Made by a program: the position numbers and the translations under genes
Shown here: piece after piece, positions 41,864-50,756 of the stretch
Layout of the letters: every line of letters starts with the position of its first letter
Numbering within the stretch: the first letter of the stretch is position 1
The notes under the pieces: generated by a model
Databases searched by the model: none
What the model was told of the DNA's origin: nothing
What the model saw: only the letters and a program-made list of their open reading frames with translations
Source: Pedobacter soli
GTDB taxonomy: Bacteria > Bacteroidota > Bacteroidia > Sphingobacteriales > Sphingobacteriaceae
Direction of reading: 5' to 3'
Assembly (NCBI RefSeq): GCF_900101435.1
Contig: NZ_FMZH01000001.1
Span: 310,001 to 374,000 of the forward strand
DNA length: 64,000 bases

Positions 41864-42717
41864 GCACTTAAATCGCAGCGCACCATCCTATCCTTCCCCT
41901 GCATATCTTTTCTTAACTCAATATTTTTAAATCCTTTATCATCCAACATATCAACTGTTTCTTCACCCAAATACTCATTAATTTCGAAGTACAGCTTTCC
42001 ACCTGGATTGAGGTTAGTTTGCGCAAAACTGGCTATAGCTTTATAAAAAATCAAGGGGTCTTCATCGCTTACAAAAAGTGCTAAATGTGGTTCATTCGCC
42101 AAAACATTCTCGTGCATTTCTGCCTGCTCTAACAACCTGATATAAGGCGGGTTACTAACGATTACATCAAATTTTAATTCACTTTTGAAACTTAATATAT
42201 CTGCTTCAATAAAATCTACTTCCACACCATTTTGCCTAGCATTTTGTCTGGCAACTGCTATTGCTTCAGCCGAAACATCTAAAGTTGATACCTGTGCTTG
42301 CGGCAGGTGCTTTTTAAGCGTAACCGGAATACAACCTGAACCTGTTCCGATATCTAAAATTTTAATGTCGCCAACTGCAAACTGCAAATTGCTATCTGCT
42401 ATAATCCAATCTACCAGCTCTTCGGTCTCAGGCCTTGGAATGAGCACATATTCGTTAACCTTAAATACCAGACCATAAAAATGCGCCTCACCTAAAATAT
42501 ACTGCAGGGGCTTTCCCAGCTGTAAATCGTTAAGGATACTCAACAATTGCTGTTCGTGGATAAAAGTAACATCAGTATCACGCTCCATCCGCAAACGGGT
42601 TGGCGACAAGGCTAAAACGTGCTCTGCAGCAAGGCTAAACAAAGCTTTAGCTTCCTCTCCATCATACAAAGTTTCGAGCTCCAACTGATAAATTGCTTCT
42701 AATTCTCCGGTTTTCAT
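41860..42717 (-). CDS. prmC: Peptide chain release factor N5-glutamine methyltransferase
   Basis: 285 residues from ATG at 42717 (MKTGELEAIY). The frame could extend to a TTG two codons earlier. The N-terminal helical domain (about 1-90) is followed by a SAM-binding Rossmann domain with DIGTGSG (122-128) and the glutamine-binding NPPY (189-192). IPRPETEELVDW is the PrmC-specific lead-in. It methylates the GGQ glutamine of RF1/RF2. Confidence 0.95.
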   Translation of the reverse strand: MKTGELEAIYQLELETLYDGEEAKALFSLAAEHVLALSPTRLRMERDTDVTFIHEQQLLSILNDLQLGKPLQYILGEAHFYGLVFKVNEYVLIPRPETEELVDWIIADSNLQFAVGDIKILDIGTGSGCIPVTLKKHLPQAQVSTLDVSAEAIAVARQNARQNGVEVDFIEADILSFKSELKFDVIVSNPPYIRLLEQAEMHENVLANEPHLALFVSDEDPLIFYKAIASFAQTNLNPGGKLYFEINEYLGEETVDMLDDKGFKNIELRKDMQGKDRMVRCDLSA

Positions 42718-42852
42718 TAACAAATTTTGTTTTAACAGATAGATTCATCAACAAACAGATTGCTGCATCCACCTGAATTTTAATGGCAGCAAAATTACTT
42801 ATTTAGGACGATATCAATTCTGTTTTGGGCATTCCATCACTCATTTTTTTAC

Positions 42853-42860
42853 TATTTTTG
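42853..42860 (+). promoter_or_regulatory. -7 promoter element directly before the ribD start codon
   Basis: TATTTTTG (TAnnTTTG) ends 5 nt before the ATG at 42866, which predicts a leaderless or nearly leaderless mRNA for the ribD operon. No clear -33 partner. Confidence 0.5.
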
Positions 42861-42865
42861 CCACC

Positions 42866-43921
42866 ATGAGCGACGAATTTTACATCAAACGCTGCCTGGA
42901 ATTGGCTGCTTTAGGCAGTGGTCAGGTTAGTCCAAACCCGATGGTTGGTTGTGTAATTGTGGCTAATAACCAAATTATTGGCGAAGGCTATCACCAGCAA
43001 TATGGCCAGGCACATGCCGAACCCAATGCAGTAAAAGCAGTGCTTGATAAATATGGCGAACAGGCCGAAAGTCTGTTAAAACAAGCCACTGCTTATGTAA
43101 ATTTAGAACCTTGTGCGCACTTTGGTAAAACTCCGCCTTGTGCCGATTTACTGGTAAAACATCAGCTTAAAAAGGTTGTAATCGGTAACCGCGATCCTTT
43201 TTCGGGCGTAGATGGCAAAGGAATAGCAAAACTTAAAAACGCTGGTATAGTGGTAGTAAGTGGTGTTTTAGATGCTGAATGCCGCCATTTCAACCGCAGA
43301 TTTTTTACCCGTATACAACAACAACGACCTTACGTTATTTTAAAATGGGCAGAAACAGCCAATGGTTATTTCGCTACAAATGATGGGCATCAGAAATGGA
43401 TTAGCGGTGCTTTAGCCAAACGTTTGGCTCACCAATGGCGTACTGAAGAAGATGCTATCCTGATTGGCAAACAAACGGCTATTATCGATAATCCACGGTT
43501 AACCTCAAGAGAATGGCCGGGAAAAAACCCAATACGTTTGCTTATTGATAAAAACCTGCAGGTTCCGCAAAGCAATCACCTTTATAACGACGAAGCCAAA
43601 ACCATTATTTTTAACGAAGTTAAAACCGATGTAGCTGGCAATATCCACTATATCCAAATGGAAGACATGCATTTCTATCTACCACAGAAGATTGCTTTTC
43701 AACTTTATTTAATGGATGTACAATCGGTAATTATAGAAGGTGGTGCACAAATTTTAAAACAATTTTTAGAAGCCGGTCTCTGGGATGAAGCCCGTGTTTT
43801 TACTTCCTCTACCAGCTGGAACGAAGGCATTGCTTCACCTGTAATTAATGGCAATCTGCAAGAGCAGGTTCAAGTTGGAAATGATAAACTTTCTATCTAT
43901 ATAAACGACCTAAATAAATGA
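42866..43921 (+). CDS. ribD: Bifunctional riboflavin biosynthesis deaminase/reductase
   Basis: 351 residues. The N-terminal deaminase (about 1-145) has zinc ligands HAE (His50, Glu52) and PCAHFGKTPPC (Cys83, Cys92). The C-terminal reductase (about 150-350) reads RPYVILKWAETANGYFA, AILIGKQTAIIDNPRLTSRE and VQSVIIEGGAQILKQFL. It performs the second and third steps from GTP to riboflavin. The last codons overlap the next gene by 4 nt (ATGA). No other rib genes are nearby. Confidence 0.96.
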   Translation: MSDEFYIKRCLELAALGSGQVSPNPMVGCVIVANNQIIGEGYHQQYGQAHAEPNAVKAVLDKYGEQAESLLKQATAYVNLEPCAHFGKTPPCADLLVKHQLKKVVIGNRDPFSGVDGKGIAKLKNAGIVVVSGVLDAECRHFNRRFFTRIQQQRPYVILKWAETANGYFATNDGHQKWISGALAKRLAHQWRTEEDAILIGKQTAIIDNPRLTSREWPGKNPIRLLIDKNLQVPQSNHLYNDEAKTIIFNEVKTDVAGNIHYIQMEDMHFYLPQKIAFQLYLMDVQSVIIEGGAQILKQFLEAGLWDEARVFTSSTSWNEGIASPVINGNLQEQVQVGNDKLSIYINDLNK

Positions 43922-44784
43922 TCTACATTATTTTAAGCATTTGCTGCAGTGTTACCGTAGCCATACTATTAAAACTGGCTAAAAGGTATCAAATCAGCAT
44001 CATACAAGCCGTTACCGTAAACTATTTTGCCGCCTTAACGCTTTGCTTTTTCTTTTTTAAACCCGATATCAAATTACTAAACAGTACTGCTCCATGGCCA
44101 ATTTATACGGCGCTGGCTATACTCTTACCTACTATATTCTTGTTTCTTGCAGCTTCGGTTAAAAGCCTGGGCATAGTTAAAACCGATATCGCTCAACGTC
44201 TGTCGCTATTTATCCCAATACTGGCAGCATATTTTATTTTTAAAGAAGATTTTAACGATTTAAAAATAATTGGCCTCGCCATCGGTTTTACAGCCATTTT
44301 CCTTACGTTTTTACGCAAAAGCAATCCCGATCAAAAAACAGGAAATCTGATCTTCCCGGTAATGGTATTTATTGGTTTCGGAGCAATTGATGTACTGTTT
44401 AAACAAATTGCCTTATATAAAGCATTACCTTATACCACCTCGCTGTTTACTGTTTTCTGTATGGCTTTTGTGGTTTCGTTAATCATTGTTACTGTAATGA
44501 CGATTTCAGGAAAAATAAAGCTGCAACTGGTTAACCTGGCCTGCGGACTGATTTTAGGCTTCTTTAATTTCGGCAACATCCTTTTTTATCTCAAAGCACA
44601 TCAGGCACTGGCGCAAAACCCTTCTACTGTATTTGCTGCCATGAACCTGGGGGTTATTATTGTTGGCACCTTGATTGGCGTTCTGGTATTTAAAGAAAAA
44701 TTAACAAAGGTAAACTACATCGGAATAATCATGGCTATTGCCGCGGTTGTTTGCATAACACTATCGCAAAATGCTGTTCGATGA
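43918..44784 (+). CDS. EamA/DMT family permease
   Basis: 288 residues with about ten hydrophobic helices, starting MIYIILSICCSVTVAILLK; the end helices AAMNLGVIIVGTLIGVLVFK and IGIIMAIAAVVCITLS are typical of EamA halves. ATG overlaps the ribD stop, and its own stop overlaps the next start by 14 nt, so it is the middle cistron of a coupled trio. The position could hint at flavin-related or other metabolite transport, but the substrate is unknown. Confidence 0.85.
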   Translation: MIYIILSICCSVTVAILLKLAKRYQISIIQAVTVNYFAALTLCFFFFKPDIKLLNSTAPWPIYTALAILLPTIFLFLAASVKSLGIVKTDIAQRLSLFIPILAAYFIFKEDFNDLKIIGLAIGFTAIFLTFLRKSNPDQKTGNLIFPVMVFIGFGAIDVLFKQIALYKALPYTTSLFTVFCMAFVVSLIIVTVMTISGKIKLQLVNLACGLILGFFNFGNILFYLKAHQALAQNPSTVFAAMNLGVIIVGTLIGVLVFKEKLTKVNYIGIIMAIAAVVCITLSQNAVR

Positions 44785-45385
44785 TACTTATAAAACAATC
44801 GAAAGTGCTTCAGAAGGCATATTTCGAGATAAAGGCAGCAAATTTATTGCTTATGCTTACCCCATTCGTTCAGAAGAGGAAGTTAAACCCATTATTACTG
44901 CGTTAAGAGCTGAACATACCAAGGCCAGGCATTTTTGCTACGCTTACCGGCTCACGCCCGATCGTTCGGTATTCCGCATAAATGATGATGGTGAACCATC
45001 GGGTACTGCGGGCAGACCTATTCTCAACTGCCTGCTATCAGAAGATGTAACCAATATCTTAATGGTTGTAGTGCGATATTTCGGCGGAACATTATTAGGT
45101 GTCCCGGGTTTAATTAACGCATATAAAACTGCTAGTATTGAAGCACTTAAAGCATCAAAAATCATAAACAAAACCGTAAATGATGTTTATGAAGCTAATT
45201 TTGATTATCTTCAAATGAACGATGTAATGAAGCTGGTAAAAGAAGAGCATATTGATGTTTTGGCGCAACAATTCGACACGCAATGCGTATTGAAATTCGA
45301 AATCAGAAAAAACCAGTTAAACCAGATTTTAGGTAAATTTGATAAAATAGCAGGTGTTAAATTAAAGTACCTGCAAACTGTTTAG
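44771..45385 (+). CDS. YigZ family protein (IMPACT domain)
   Basis: 204 residues. The N-terminal UPF0029/IMPACT domain (about 15-125) reads GSKFIAYAYPIRSEEEV, HTKARHFCYAYRL, NDDGEPSGTAGRPIL and VVRYFGGTLLGVPGL, the family hallmark. The C-terminal ferredoxin-like domain (about 138-204) is also of the YigZ type. The family is linked to translation-related regulation in eukaryotes; the bacterial role is not settled. Last of the ribD-EamA-yigZ run. Confidence 0.92.
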   Translation: MLFDDTYKTIESASEGIFRDKGSKFIAYAYPIRSEEEVKPIITALRAEHTKARHFCYAYRLTPDRSVFRINDDGEPSGTAGRPILNCLLSEDVTNILMVVVRYFGGTLLGVPGLINAYKTASIEALKASKIINKTVNDVYEANFDYLQMNDVMKLVKEEHIDVLAQQFDTQCVLKFEIRKNQLNQILGKFDKIAGVKLKYLQTV

Positions 45386-45423
45386 CCATAATATTTTAAA
45401 GCAATCAATCTCGTTATTAAAAA

Positions 45424-45465
45424 GCCACAGATTAGCAGATTAGATCCAATCTGTGAATCTGTGGC
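45424..45465. repeat. Dispersed CCACAGATT palindrome, copy 3
   Basis: GCCACAGATTAGCAGATTAG ... CAATCTGTGAATCTGTGGC, an inverted repeat of 42 nt, similar to those at 20885 and 20993. Confidence 0.8.
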
Positions 45466-45537
45466 CGCTGAAATAGAAATTTATTCAAACAAACAATTTT
45501 GCGCTGAATTGTACAGTTTAAACTAACCGATGATACC

Positions 45538-46398
45538 ATGAAAATAGCTGAAAGCGACTTAATTATTAACCCGGATGGCAGCATTTACCACTTAAATTTA
45601 TTGCCTGGTGACGTTGCCGACCACGTAATTACTGTTGGCGACCCTGACCGGGTTGGCGAAGTAAGTAAATACTTCGATAAAATTGAGTTAAAAAAAGGTA
45701 AGCGAGAATTTATAACGCATACTGGCTATGTAGGTAAAAAGCGGGTTACGGTACTTTCAACAGGTATTGGTACCGATAATATTGATATTGTTTTTAACGA
45801 ACTCGACGCCCTCGTAAATATTGATTTTGATACCCGGGAGGTTAAAAAGCACCTCACTTCATTAAATATTATTCGCGTCGGCACTTCGGGCGCCGTTCAA
45901 CCCGACATTCCTGTGGGTACAATCCTGGCTTCATCGTATGGCCTTGGGATGGATGCACTCATGAATTACTATTACCATGAACTTACCGGCGATGAACGCA
46001 GCTTAATGGACGACCTGAAAGCACATTTTGGTCATCTGAAAAATATAAATCCTTATTTAACAGCCGCCAATGATGTTTTACTCAATACGATAGGCAAAGA
46101 TATGCACCATGGCATCACCATCACTGCACCCGGATTTTATGCCCCGCAAGGCAGAATGGTACGCGCTAAAAATGCAATACCCGATTTCATCAGTTTAATT
46201 AACAGCTTTAACAGCAACCAGCACCGTATTACCAATTTAGAAATGGAAACTGCCGGAATTTATGCTTTAGCAAAGGTTTTGGGACACAAAGCACTTTCGG
46301 TAAATGCTATTTTGGCCAGCAGGGTAAAATTCGAATTCAGCAGCAACCCCAATAAGGTAGTTGAAGATGCGATTAAGATGGTGTTAGAGCGGATTTAA
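45538..46398 (+). CDS. Nucleoside phosphorylase (PNP/UDP family)
   Basis: 286 residues. ITVGDPDRVGEVSKYFDKIE, VLSTGIGTDNIDIVFNEL and the phosphate/base-binding TAPGFYAPQGRMVRA and NLEMETAGIYALAKVLGHKA match the PNP_UDP_1 family, closest in style to uridine phosphorylase. It splits nucleosides with phosphate in salvage. Base preference cannot be told. It converges on the DUF1398 gene, with only a weak GTGGAT/ATCCAC stem (46421-46453) between them. Confidence 0.88.
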   Translation: MKIAESDLIINPDGSIYHLNLLPGDVADHVITVGDPDRVGEVSKYFDKIELKKGKREFITHTGYVGKKRVTVLSTGIGTDNIDIVFNELDALVNIDFDTREVKKHLTSLNIIRVGTSGAVQPDIPVGTILASSYGLGMDALMNYYYHELTGDERSLMDDLKAHFGHLKNINPYLTAANDVLLNTIGKDMHHGITITAPGFYAPQGRMVRAKNAIPDFISLINSFNSNQHRITNLEMETAGIYALAKVLGHKALSVNAILASRVKFEFSSNPNKVVEDAIKMVLERI

Positions 46399-46465
46399 TT
46401 AATGAATCTTGAAAGATTGAGTGGATGGATGTTCAGGCATAACACCAATCCACTTATTTAGGTGC

Positions 46466-46861
46466 TTAAACCTTAGGTATTTCTTCTTTCACCAGTTCAT
46501 TCCCTGCGCTATCTAAGTAGGTACAAGTCATTTCTTCTGTATCAATAATCCATTTTTCGACGCCGGCATCGGCAGCCTGCTTACAGAAAGTAATAAAATC
46601 AGTTTCGCCTTGCTGATGTATTTTCAAAGCATGCTCAAGCTTTCCAGCCGAAGATGCTTCATTAATAATTAAAGCAGGATAATCCTCCGGACTCTCCTGC
46701 TGTGCATTATCTTCATCGTCAAAATAAATAGATAAGCCATTGTTTACATATACATCATTCCGTTTAACCCCCATAGCCTTAATTTCTTTAATAAACTGAG
46801 GAAAATCTGCACCGGTTTTAATCTTTGCAGCTGCTATCTGGATGTTAGAAATGGTAAACAT
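46466..46861 (-). CDS. DUF1398 family protein
   Basis: 131 residues. The pattern VNNGLSIYFDD then KIHQQGETDFITFCKQAADAG and VEKWIIDTEEMTCTYLDSAG is that of DUF1398 (YbcV-type) proteins, a phage and bacterial family without a known role. Cytoplasmic. It starts 3 nt after the galM stop on the same strand, so probably co-transcribed with galM. Confidence 0.8.
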   Translation of the reverse strand: MFTISNIQIAAAKIKTGADFPQFIKEIKAMGVKRNDVYVNNGLSIYFDDEDNAQQESPEDYPALIINEASSAGKLEHALKIHQQGETDFITFCKQAADAGVEKWIIDTEEMTCTYLDSAGNELVKEEIPKV

Positions 46862-46864
46862 ATT

Positions 46865-47914
46865 TTATCTGTTTAATGAAACCTTGTAAACTGTTGTTTG
46901 TGTATATAAATCCTCTGGTCTTAACACAGTACTGGGAAATTCCGGAATGTTAATTCCATTGGGGTGATGTTGTGTTTCTACGCAAAAAGCGCTGTAGCTT
47001 TCGTAATCACGCCCCTCTTTGCCATTTTTCACATCTAAATATTTAGCGGTATACAAATGCGCTACTGGCTCGGTAGTATATACATTTAAAGTTAAACCAC
47101 TTTCGTCCTCGATTGTTTTCGAAGCCAGCGATAAATCGCCATAAATCTTATCGAGCACAAAAGTCTGATCATAGCCTTCGTCTTCATTCCAGTCGCGGCC
47201 AATTTCTTTTAACTGCGTAAAATCATGTGCAGTATCTTTAACAGGAATCAATTTACCGGTTACCGAATAATTATCATCCTGCTCCAGATAGTTAGATGAG
47301 AAGATTTGTAATTTATGGTTTTTAATATTTCCGCCCTTTGGTGCTAAATTAAAGTAACCATGGTGAGTTAAGTTAATGGCTGTAGCCTGATCGGTCTCTG
47401 CTTCGAAACTCAGAATCAGTTCATCATTTTCGGTCAGTTCGAAGGTTAAATCTACAATCAGGTTTCCCGGAAAGTTTTCTTCACCATCCGGACTTTCGTA
47501 TTGCAAAGTAACAGCCGATTGTGGTCCGTCTACAATATCAATCACATCCCAAACTTTTTTATCGAAGCCGGTAATACCTCCATGTAGCGTATCGGTACCT
47601 GCATTTTGAGCCAATTGGTACGTTTCCCCATCAATGGTAAAACGGCCGTTTTTAATGCGGTTAGCATAACGGCCAACTACTGCTCCAAAATAAGGGTAAT
47701 TAGCCAGGTAGGCCGGGTCAAGGTATCCTTCAATATCATCGAAACCCAATACAATATCCTGCATTTCGCCATTTGCATTTTTAACGACAAACTTACTGAT
47801 GATTGCACCGTAATTAAATATTTTAACGTAAGTGCCTTTACTATTGGTTAGTTCGATTGCGATAACTTCTTCGCCATCAATAATTTTTCCGGTTGGTATT
47901 TGCTGAACGCTCAT
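46865..47914 (-). CDS. galM: Aldose 1-epimerase (galactose mutarotase)
   Basis: 349 residues. GAVVGRYANRIKNGRFTIDG, NAGTDTLHGGITGFDKKVW (catalytic His region), NLTHHGYFNLAPKG (second His) and AFCVETQHHPNGINIPEFPS (catalytic Glu) are all present. It interconverts alpha and beta anomers of galactose for the divergent galK product. A TATGTTTG -7 element lies on the minus strand at 47946-47953, about 32 nt ahead of the ATG. Confidence 0.95.
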   Translation of the reverse strand: MSVQQIPTGKIIDGEEVIAIELTNSKGTYVKIFNYGAIISKFVVKNANGEMQDIVLGFDDIEGYLDPAYLANYPYFGAVVGRYANRIKNGRFTIDGETYQLAQNAGTDTLHGGITGFDKKVWDVIDIVDGPQSAVTLQYESPDGEENFPGNLIVDLTFELTENDELILSFEAETDQATAINLTHHGYFNLAPKGGNIKNHKLQIFSSNYLEQDDNYSVTGKLIPVKDTAHDFTQLKEIGRDWNEDEGYDQTFVLDKIYGDLSLASKTIEDESGLTLNVYTTEPVAHLYTAKYLDVKNGKEGRDYESYSAFCVETQHHPNGINIPEFPSTVLRPEDLYTQTTVYKVSLNR

Positions 47915-47945
47915 AAATTGTAACTTAGGGCTTTTGTTTTGTAAA

Positions 47946-47953
47946 CAAACATA
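47946..47953 (-). promoter_or_regulatory. -7 promoter element of galM
   Basis: Minus strand TATGTTTG (TAnnTTTG), in the divergent galM/galK region. Confidence 0.5.
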
Positions 47954-47990
47954 GCATTATTACTTGCTTTTTATAAATATTTTTAGTCAA

Positions 47991-49139
47991 ATGAACATTA
48001 ATCTTGAGGAAAAATTTGCGGGGCATTACCATAAAAAAGCCGATGCACTTTATTTTACACCTGGCCGGGTTAATCTGATTGGCGAGCATATCGATTACAA
48101 TGGTGGCCTGGTTATGCCTTGCGCCATTACCTTAGGCACCTGGGTAGCCATTGCCAGAAATAACGATAATAAATTCAGGTTTAAAAGCCTGAACTTCGAT
48201 ATTGAAACAGAAGTTGACAACCAGCCTAATGCTAAAAATGGCAGCGTATGGGCAAATTATCCAATTGGTATCCTTAACGAAATGATTCAGGATGGTAAAG
48301 AAATTAGCGGGCTCGACTTCCTCTTTTATGGTAACATTCCAATTGGTTCAGGTCTCTCCTCTTCGGCCTCGATAGAAATTGCCACGGCTTACGCACTCAA
48401 TAACTTTTTTAACCTGGGCTACCAGCAACTCGAACTGGTAAAAATGGCCAAAAGGGTTGAAAATGATTTCATTGGTTTAAATTCAGGCATTATGGATCAA
48501 TTTGCCGTAGCTTTTGGCGAAAAAGATAAAGCCATTGTTTTAGATTGCGAAACCTTAAAATATAAACTGGTTGATGTTTATCTGGGCAATTATGTACTGG
48601 CGATCATCAATACCAATAAACCACGTGAGCTTGCCGATTCGAAATATAATGAGCGCGTGGCTGAATGCCAGGAAGCATTAAGACTTTTAAATACCGAAAT
48701 TACGCTGCACAACCTTTGTGAGCTCACTGCAGAAAAACTAGCCTTACACAGTCACCTGATTAAAGATGAGGTAGTTTTAAACCGTGCTACGCACGTGGTT
48801 AAAGAAAACGACCGGGTGCATTTAGCAGCGAAAGCATTAAATGGCGGCAACCTCGAAGAATTTGGCCGCCTGATGTACGCGTCACACCAATCACTCAGAA
48901 CCCTGTACGAAGTAAGCGGAAAAGAGCTTGATGCAGTGGTAGATTTTTGTACTGGCTATCCGCATGTAATTGGTGCACGCATGACAGGAGCTGGTTTCGG
49001 TGGCTGTGCGATTGCTTTGCTGGAGAAAGGTTTTGAAGAAGATTTTGCAAAACATTTAACCGATTATTACGTAGCCCAGATTGGTTACCCAGCGGCCATT
49101 TATATCAGCGAAATTGGCAGCGGACCAACTAAATTATAA
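47991..49139 (+). CDS. galK: Galactokinase
   Basis: 382 residues from ATG at 47991 (MNINLEEKFAGHYHK); the nine codons upstream begin with a TTG and lack support. PGRVNLIGEHIDYNGG (about 24-39) is the galactokinase sugar-binding signature, IPIGSGLSSSASIE the GHMP ATP-binding loop, NSGIMDQFAVAFGEKDKAI the catalytic Asp region and GARMTGAGFGGCAIALL the third GHMP motif. It makes galactose 1-phosphate. galT and galE are not in the window. Confidence 0.96.
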   Translation: MNINLEEKFAGHYHKKADALYFTPGRVNLIGEHIDYNGGLVMPCAITLGTWVAIARNNDNKFRFKSLNFDIETEVDNQPNAKNGSVWANYPIGILNEMIQDGKEISGLDFLFYGNIPIGSGLSSSASIEIATAYALNNFFNLGYQQLELVKMAKRVENDFIGLNSGIMDQFAVAFGEKDKAIVLDCETLKYKLVDVYLGNYVLAIINTNKPRELADSKYNERVAECQEALRLLNTEITLHNLCELTAEKLALHSHLIKDEVVLNRATHVVKENDRVHLAAKALNGGNLEEFGRLMYASHQSLRTLYEVSGKELDAVVDFCTGYPHVIGARMTGAGFGGCAIALLEKGFEEDFAKHLTDYYVAQIGYPAAIYISEIGSGPTKL

Positions 49140-49217
49140 AACATAGAATTTACATGATCCATATCGGTGTAATCCTTATATCGATGGGATCAATCAATCT
49201 GTGTAATCAATTCAAAA

Positions 49218-49748
49218 ATGAGAAAATTAAAATTAGACGAGTTAAACCGTCCTGATATTGAGGAGTTTAAAGCACAGGAAAAATTACCTGTTGTAGTGGT
49301 TTTAGATAATGTGCGCAGTATGCACAATGTGGGTTCAATATTCCGCACAGCGGATGGTTTTGCTCTCGAAAAAGTAATACTTTGTGGCATTACAGCCCAA
49401 CCACCCCACCGCGAAATCGAAAAAACGGCTTTGGGCGCCACACAGTCGGTAGATTGGATGCATTACACCGATACGGTACAGGCTGTTGATGCCCTGCGTG
49501 CACTGGGTTACGAAATTGTGGCCATTGAGCAGGCCGAAAACAGCACCATGCTGAACACTTTCCGTCCCGATCCCAATAAAAAATATGCTTTAATATTCGG
49601 CAATGAAGTGGATGGCGTTAGCGATGAGGTAATGGCCAGGATTGATGAATGCATCGAAATTCCGCAGTTTGGCACCAAACACTCGTTTAATATTGTGATT
49701 TCTGCAGGGATTGTATTCTGGGATTTCTTTGCTAAATTAAAATTGTAA
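49218..49748 (+). CDS. TrmH/SpoU family RNA 2'-O-methyltransferase
   Basis: 176 residues. VVLDNVRSMHNVGSIFRTAD (motif 1 with Asn and Arg), YALIFGNEVDGVSDEVM (motif 2) and CIEIPQFGTKHSFNIVISAG (motif 3) define the SPOUT knot. There is no N-terminal extension, so the class is small like TrmL or TrmH-type enzymes that modify tRNA. Target position unknown. Confidence 0.93.
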   Translation: MRKLKLDELNRPDIEEFKAQEKLPVVVVLDNVRSMHNVGSIFRTADGFALEKVILCGITAQPPHREIEKTALGATQSVDWMHYTDTVQAVDALRALGYEIVAIEQAENSTMLNTFRPDPNKKYALIFGNEVDGVSDEVMARIDECIEIPQFGTKHSFNIVISAGIVFWDFFAKLKL

Positions 49749-49756
49749 TTTCTTTT

Positions 49757-49800
49757 AACCGCAAAGCACGCAGAGAAAAAGACGCGAAGCGCGCTAAGTT
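49757..49800. repeat. Half copy of the CACAGAG-type dispersed repeat
   Basis: AACCGCAAAGCACGCAGAGA with GACGCGAAGCGCGCTAAG resembles the arm at 39567. It follows the TrmH stop closely. Confidence 0.5.
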
Positions 49801-49857
49801 TGCCTAAAGATCTTATTGTTTTCAATATTGGGAATCGGACTGTTTAAATAAAACAAA

Positions 49858-50520
49858 ATGGAAAATTCTTTCTTAAAAAAACTTCAGGTTAAGCCCGGCT
49901 TTAAAGTTAAAATAGTTGATGCACCTGAAAATGCAGCAGCTATATTTGGAGATATCCCGGCAGATGTGGTAATGCAATACCAGGATACGGCTGATTTTAA
50001 TGCACTGATTACTTTTTCGACCAGTAAAGCACAGCTCAATGCCCAAATTAAAGATAATATCGGGCAAATGGATACCAAAACGATATGCTGGGTATTTTAC
50101 CCCAAAAAGACTTCAAAAATACCATCAGATCTCGAACTAATGAAAAGCTGGGAAGAACTGAGCGGTTTTGGCTTAACGCCCTGTGCTTCGGCAGCTGTAA
50201 ACGAAACCTGGACAGCGCTTCGGCTAAAGTTTATTTCTGAAGTAAAACCTTCCGGTATGCGGAACGATCATATCAAAACCAACGAATTTGGTGAATACAT
50301 TGATCCCGTAAACAAAACGGTGAAACTGCCTGAAGATTTACAAACACTTCTGGCCGCCCATACTGAAGCCTATGCTTATTTCAATACGCTTGCTTATTCT
50401 CATAAAAAGGAATATGTACTTTGGATTTTAACTGCAAAACAGGAAAAAACACGTACCAGCAGACTTGAAAAAACAATAGAAATGTTGTTAAACAAGAAGA
50501 AAAATCCTTCAGATAAATAA
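49858..50520 (+). CDS. YdeI/OmdA family protein with DUF3052-like N-terminal half
   Basis: 220 residues. The first about 125 residues (LQVKPGFKVKIVDAPENAAA, then YPKKTSKIPSDLELMKSWEE and CASAAVNETWTALRLKF) resemble DUF3052. The C-terminal part (about 150-215: VKLPEDLQTLLAAHTEAYAY, LAYSHKKEYVLWILTAKQEK and TRTSRLEKTIEML) is the YdeI/OmpD-associated domain. The family has been linked to peptide or bacteriocin resistance; the role here is unknown. Cytoplasmic. Its 3' region runs into a palindrome-rich leader of ompA. Confidence 0.8.
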   Translation: MENSFLKKLQVKPGFKVKIVDAPENAAAIFGDIPADVVMQYQDTADFNALITFSTSKAQLNAQIKDNIGQMDTKTICWVFYPKKTSKIPSDLELMKSWEELSGFGLTPCASAAVNETWTALRLKFISEVKPSGMRNDHIKTNEFGEYIDPVNKTVKLPEDLQTLLAAHTEAYAYFNTLAYSHKKEYVLWILTAKQEKTRTSRLEKTIEMLLNKKKNPSDK

Positions 50521-50554
50521 AATTCTAAAAAAATATTTTCAGGCAAAACAACGA

Positions 50555-50578
50555 TTTTGTATAGAATTCTATACAAAA
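50555..50578. promoter_or_regulatory. 24-bp perfect palindrome upstream of ompA
   Basis: The half TTTTGTATAGAA is followed directly by its exact reverse complement, centred at 50566.5. No T run follows on either strand, so it is more likely a protein-binding site or cruciform than a terminator. It lies about 180 nt ahead of the ompA ATG and 35 nt after the ydeI-like stop. Confidence 0.55.
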
Positions 50579-50756
50579 AAGCGAATAACCGCTATTGTTG
50601 CGTAACTTTTTCGTGAAATAATTTTCAACCCCTAATCTTCTGATAAATAAGGTATTTGTATAAGAACCTGCTCTTTTGGCAAGATTTTTTCTTAGTCACA
50701 ACAAAACAGTACGAAATAAAAACTGTTAAGGACTAATATTTACAAAATTGAAAAAT

